From assembly GCA_020354435.1 (NCBI GenBank), contig CP070646.1, positions 1,955,365 to 2,002,175 of the forward strand: 46,811 nt of DNA. Reading direction: 5' to 3'. The notes under the pieces were generated by a model. That model was not told where the DNA came from. It saw nothing but the letters and a program-made list of their open reading frames with translations, and ran no database searches. Made by a program: the position numbers and the translations under genes. Origin of the DNA: Gammaproteobacteria bacterium (lineage in GTDB: Bacteria > Pseudomonadota > Gammaproteobacteria > GCA-001735895). This document shows positions 46,519-46,811 of the stretch, in pieces. Each line of letters begins with the position of its first letter. Position 1 is the stretch's first letter.

Positions 46519-46703
46519 GCTTCGACGGGGTCAGAGCCCGATTTCCGGCACCCTTGGAGCTAGAAAGGAAATTCTCGCGGAAATCGGGGTCCGACCCCGA
46601 CTTTCCCAACGTTTGAACACCTGGGGTCGGACCCCGTTTTTCGCCCGCCCTTTTTTCTCTTGGACAAAAAGCTTCGAAAAACGGGCTCTGGCCCCCTCGA
46701 AGC
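46519..46703. repeat. REP/BIME-like nested palindrome cluster after rsmE
   Basis: 22-nt outer arms at 46519-46540 and 46682-46703 (core GGGGTCAGAGCCCG against CGGGCTCTGGCCCC) differ at two positions. Inside are two mutually complementary and self-palindromic units CGGGGTCCGACCCC (46585-46598) and GGGGTCGGACCCCG (46623-46636). T-runs follow at about 46636-46641 and 46650-46656. Cores of this kind are typical of dispersed REP elements linked to RAYT transposases, but none is encoded here. Confidence 0.75.
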
Positions 46704-46811
46704 AATCGGGCAACAACAAGTATCGAAGGAACTTTCAAAGTTAGACATCTATGCAGCTGACTTCGGGTGGATTTTTCAGAACGTTGCGCGCCATGGACGG
46801 CGCGCACGAGC
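46704..46811. other. unassigned window end with a short inverted repeat
   Basis: No gene is supported. TGCGCGCC (46785-46792) and GGCGCGCA (46799-46806) flank ATGGAC, an 8-bp hairpin near the end. It may be another repeat, or part of a gene beyond the window. Confidence 0.3.

Noticed and set aside
46427..46807. Minus-strand frames at the window end
   Set aside because: They are built from the palindromic repeats and have no protein-like pattern.

Overview
The window reads as chromosomal core of a ubiquinone-making, GC-rich gammaproteobacterium. The signs are zapA next to a 6S RNA gene, coq7, a cAMP-type Crp beside an OsmC/YhfA-like gene, the trpEGDC-crp-osmC-coq7 neighbourhood (a known pseudomonad arrangement), rapA, and a metK/ahcY locus carrying a proteobacterial SAH riboswitch. 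Genus cannot be read from this sequence. I see no tRNA, rRNA, CRISPR array, prophage or intact insertion sequence.

Layout: 1-900, small coiled-coil gene, zapA and 6S RNA. 971-3486, divergent ilvA and rpiA separated by a 205-bp palindromic MITE-like element. 3540-5846, rplM-rpsI, coq7 and an OsmC-family gene, with a strong dispersed hairpin between coq7 and osmC. 5920-11560, crp, the trpEGDC operon with a previously unlisted leader peptide (trpL) and attenuator hairpin, and rpe. 11712-19606, an accessory stretch: a 65-aa coiled-coil protein, a Mut7-C protein, an exported PCMT-like methyltransferase coupled to a polytopic spermidine-synthase-like protein and a ChaC enzyme, an EamA permease, a cytochrome c, a methyltransferase, and an exported cyclase-family protein that has lost metal ligands. 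19809-22458, purE-purK divergent from purC. 22563-24734, DUF502 membrane protein coupled to a zinc alcohol dehydrogenase, then a thiol-dioxygenase-like cupin. 24793-29758, an autoregulated TetR operon with an MMPL/RND transporter, a LolA-like periplasmic protein and an outer-membrane barrel. 29917-30377, an EAL-domain remnant and a small secreted protein. 30467-34885, rapA, bioD, a 31-aa membrane peptide gene and rarD. 35018-36883, a class III adenylate cyclase. 36898-42565, the tkt-gap-pgk-pyk operon. 42639-46464, metK, SAH riboswitch, ahcY and rsmE. The end carries a REP/BIME-like palindrome cluster.

How parts fit: tkt, gap, pgk and pyk are central carbon enzymes. MetK makes SAM, methyltransferases such as RsmE consume it, and AhcY removes the SAH product under control of an SAH-sensing RNA. 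The class III cyclase may supply cAMP to the Crp encoded 28 kb away. The most unusual items are the SAH riboswitch with a very long internal arm and start-codon hairpin, the trp leader whose terminator hairpin contains the Trp codons, the two adjacent SAM-fold proteins that both appear to face the periplasm, and the 31-aa membrane ORF between bioD and rarD. Dispersed palindromes abut several gene ends and seem to serve as terminators or 3' ends.
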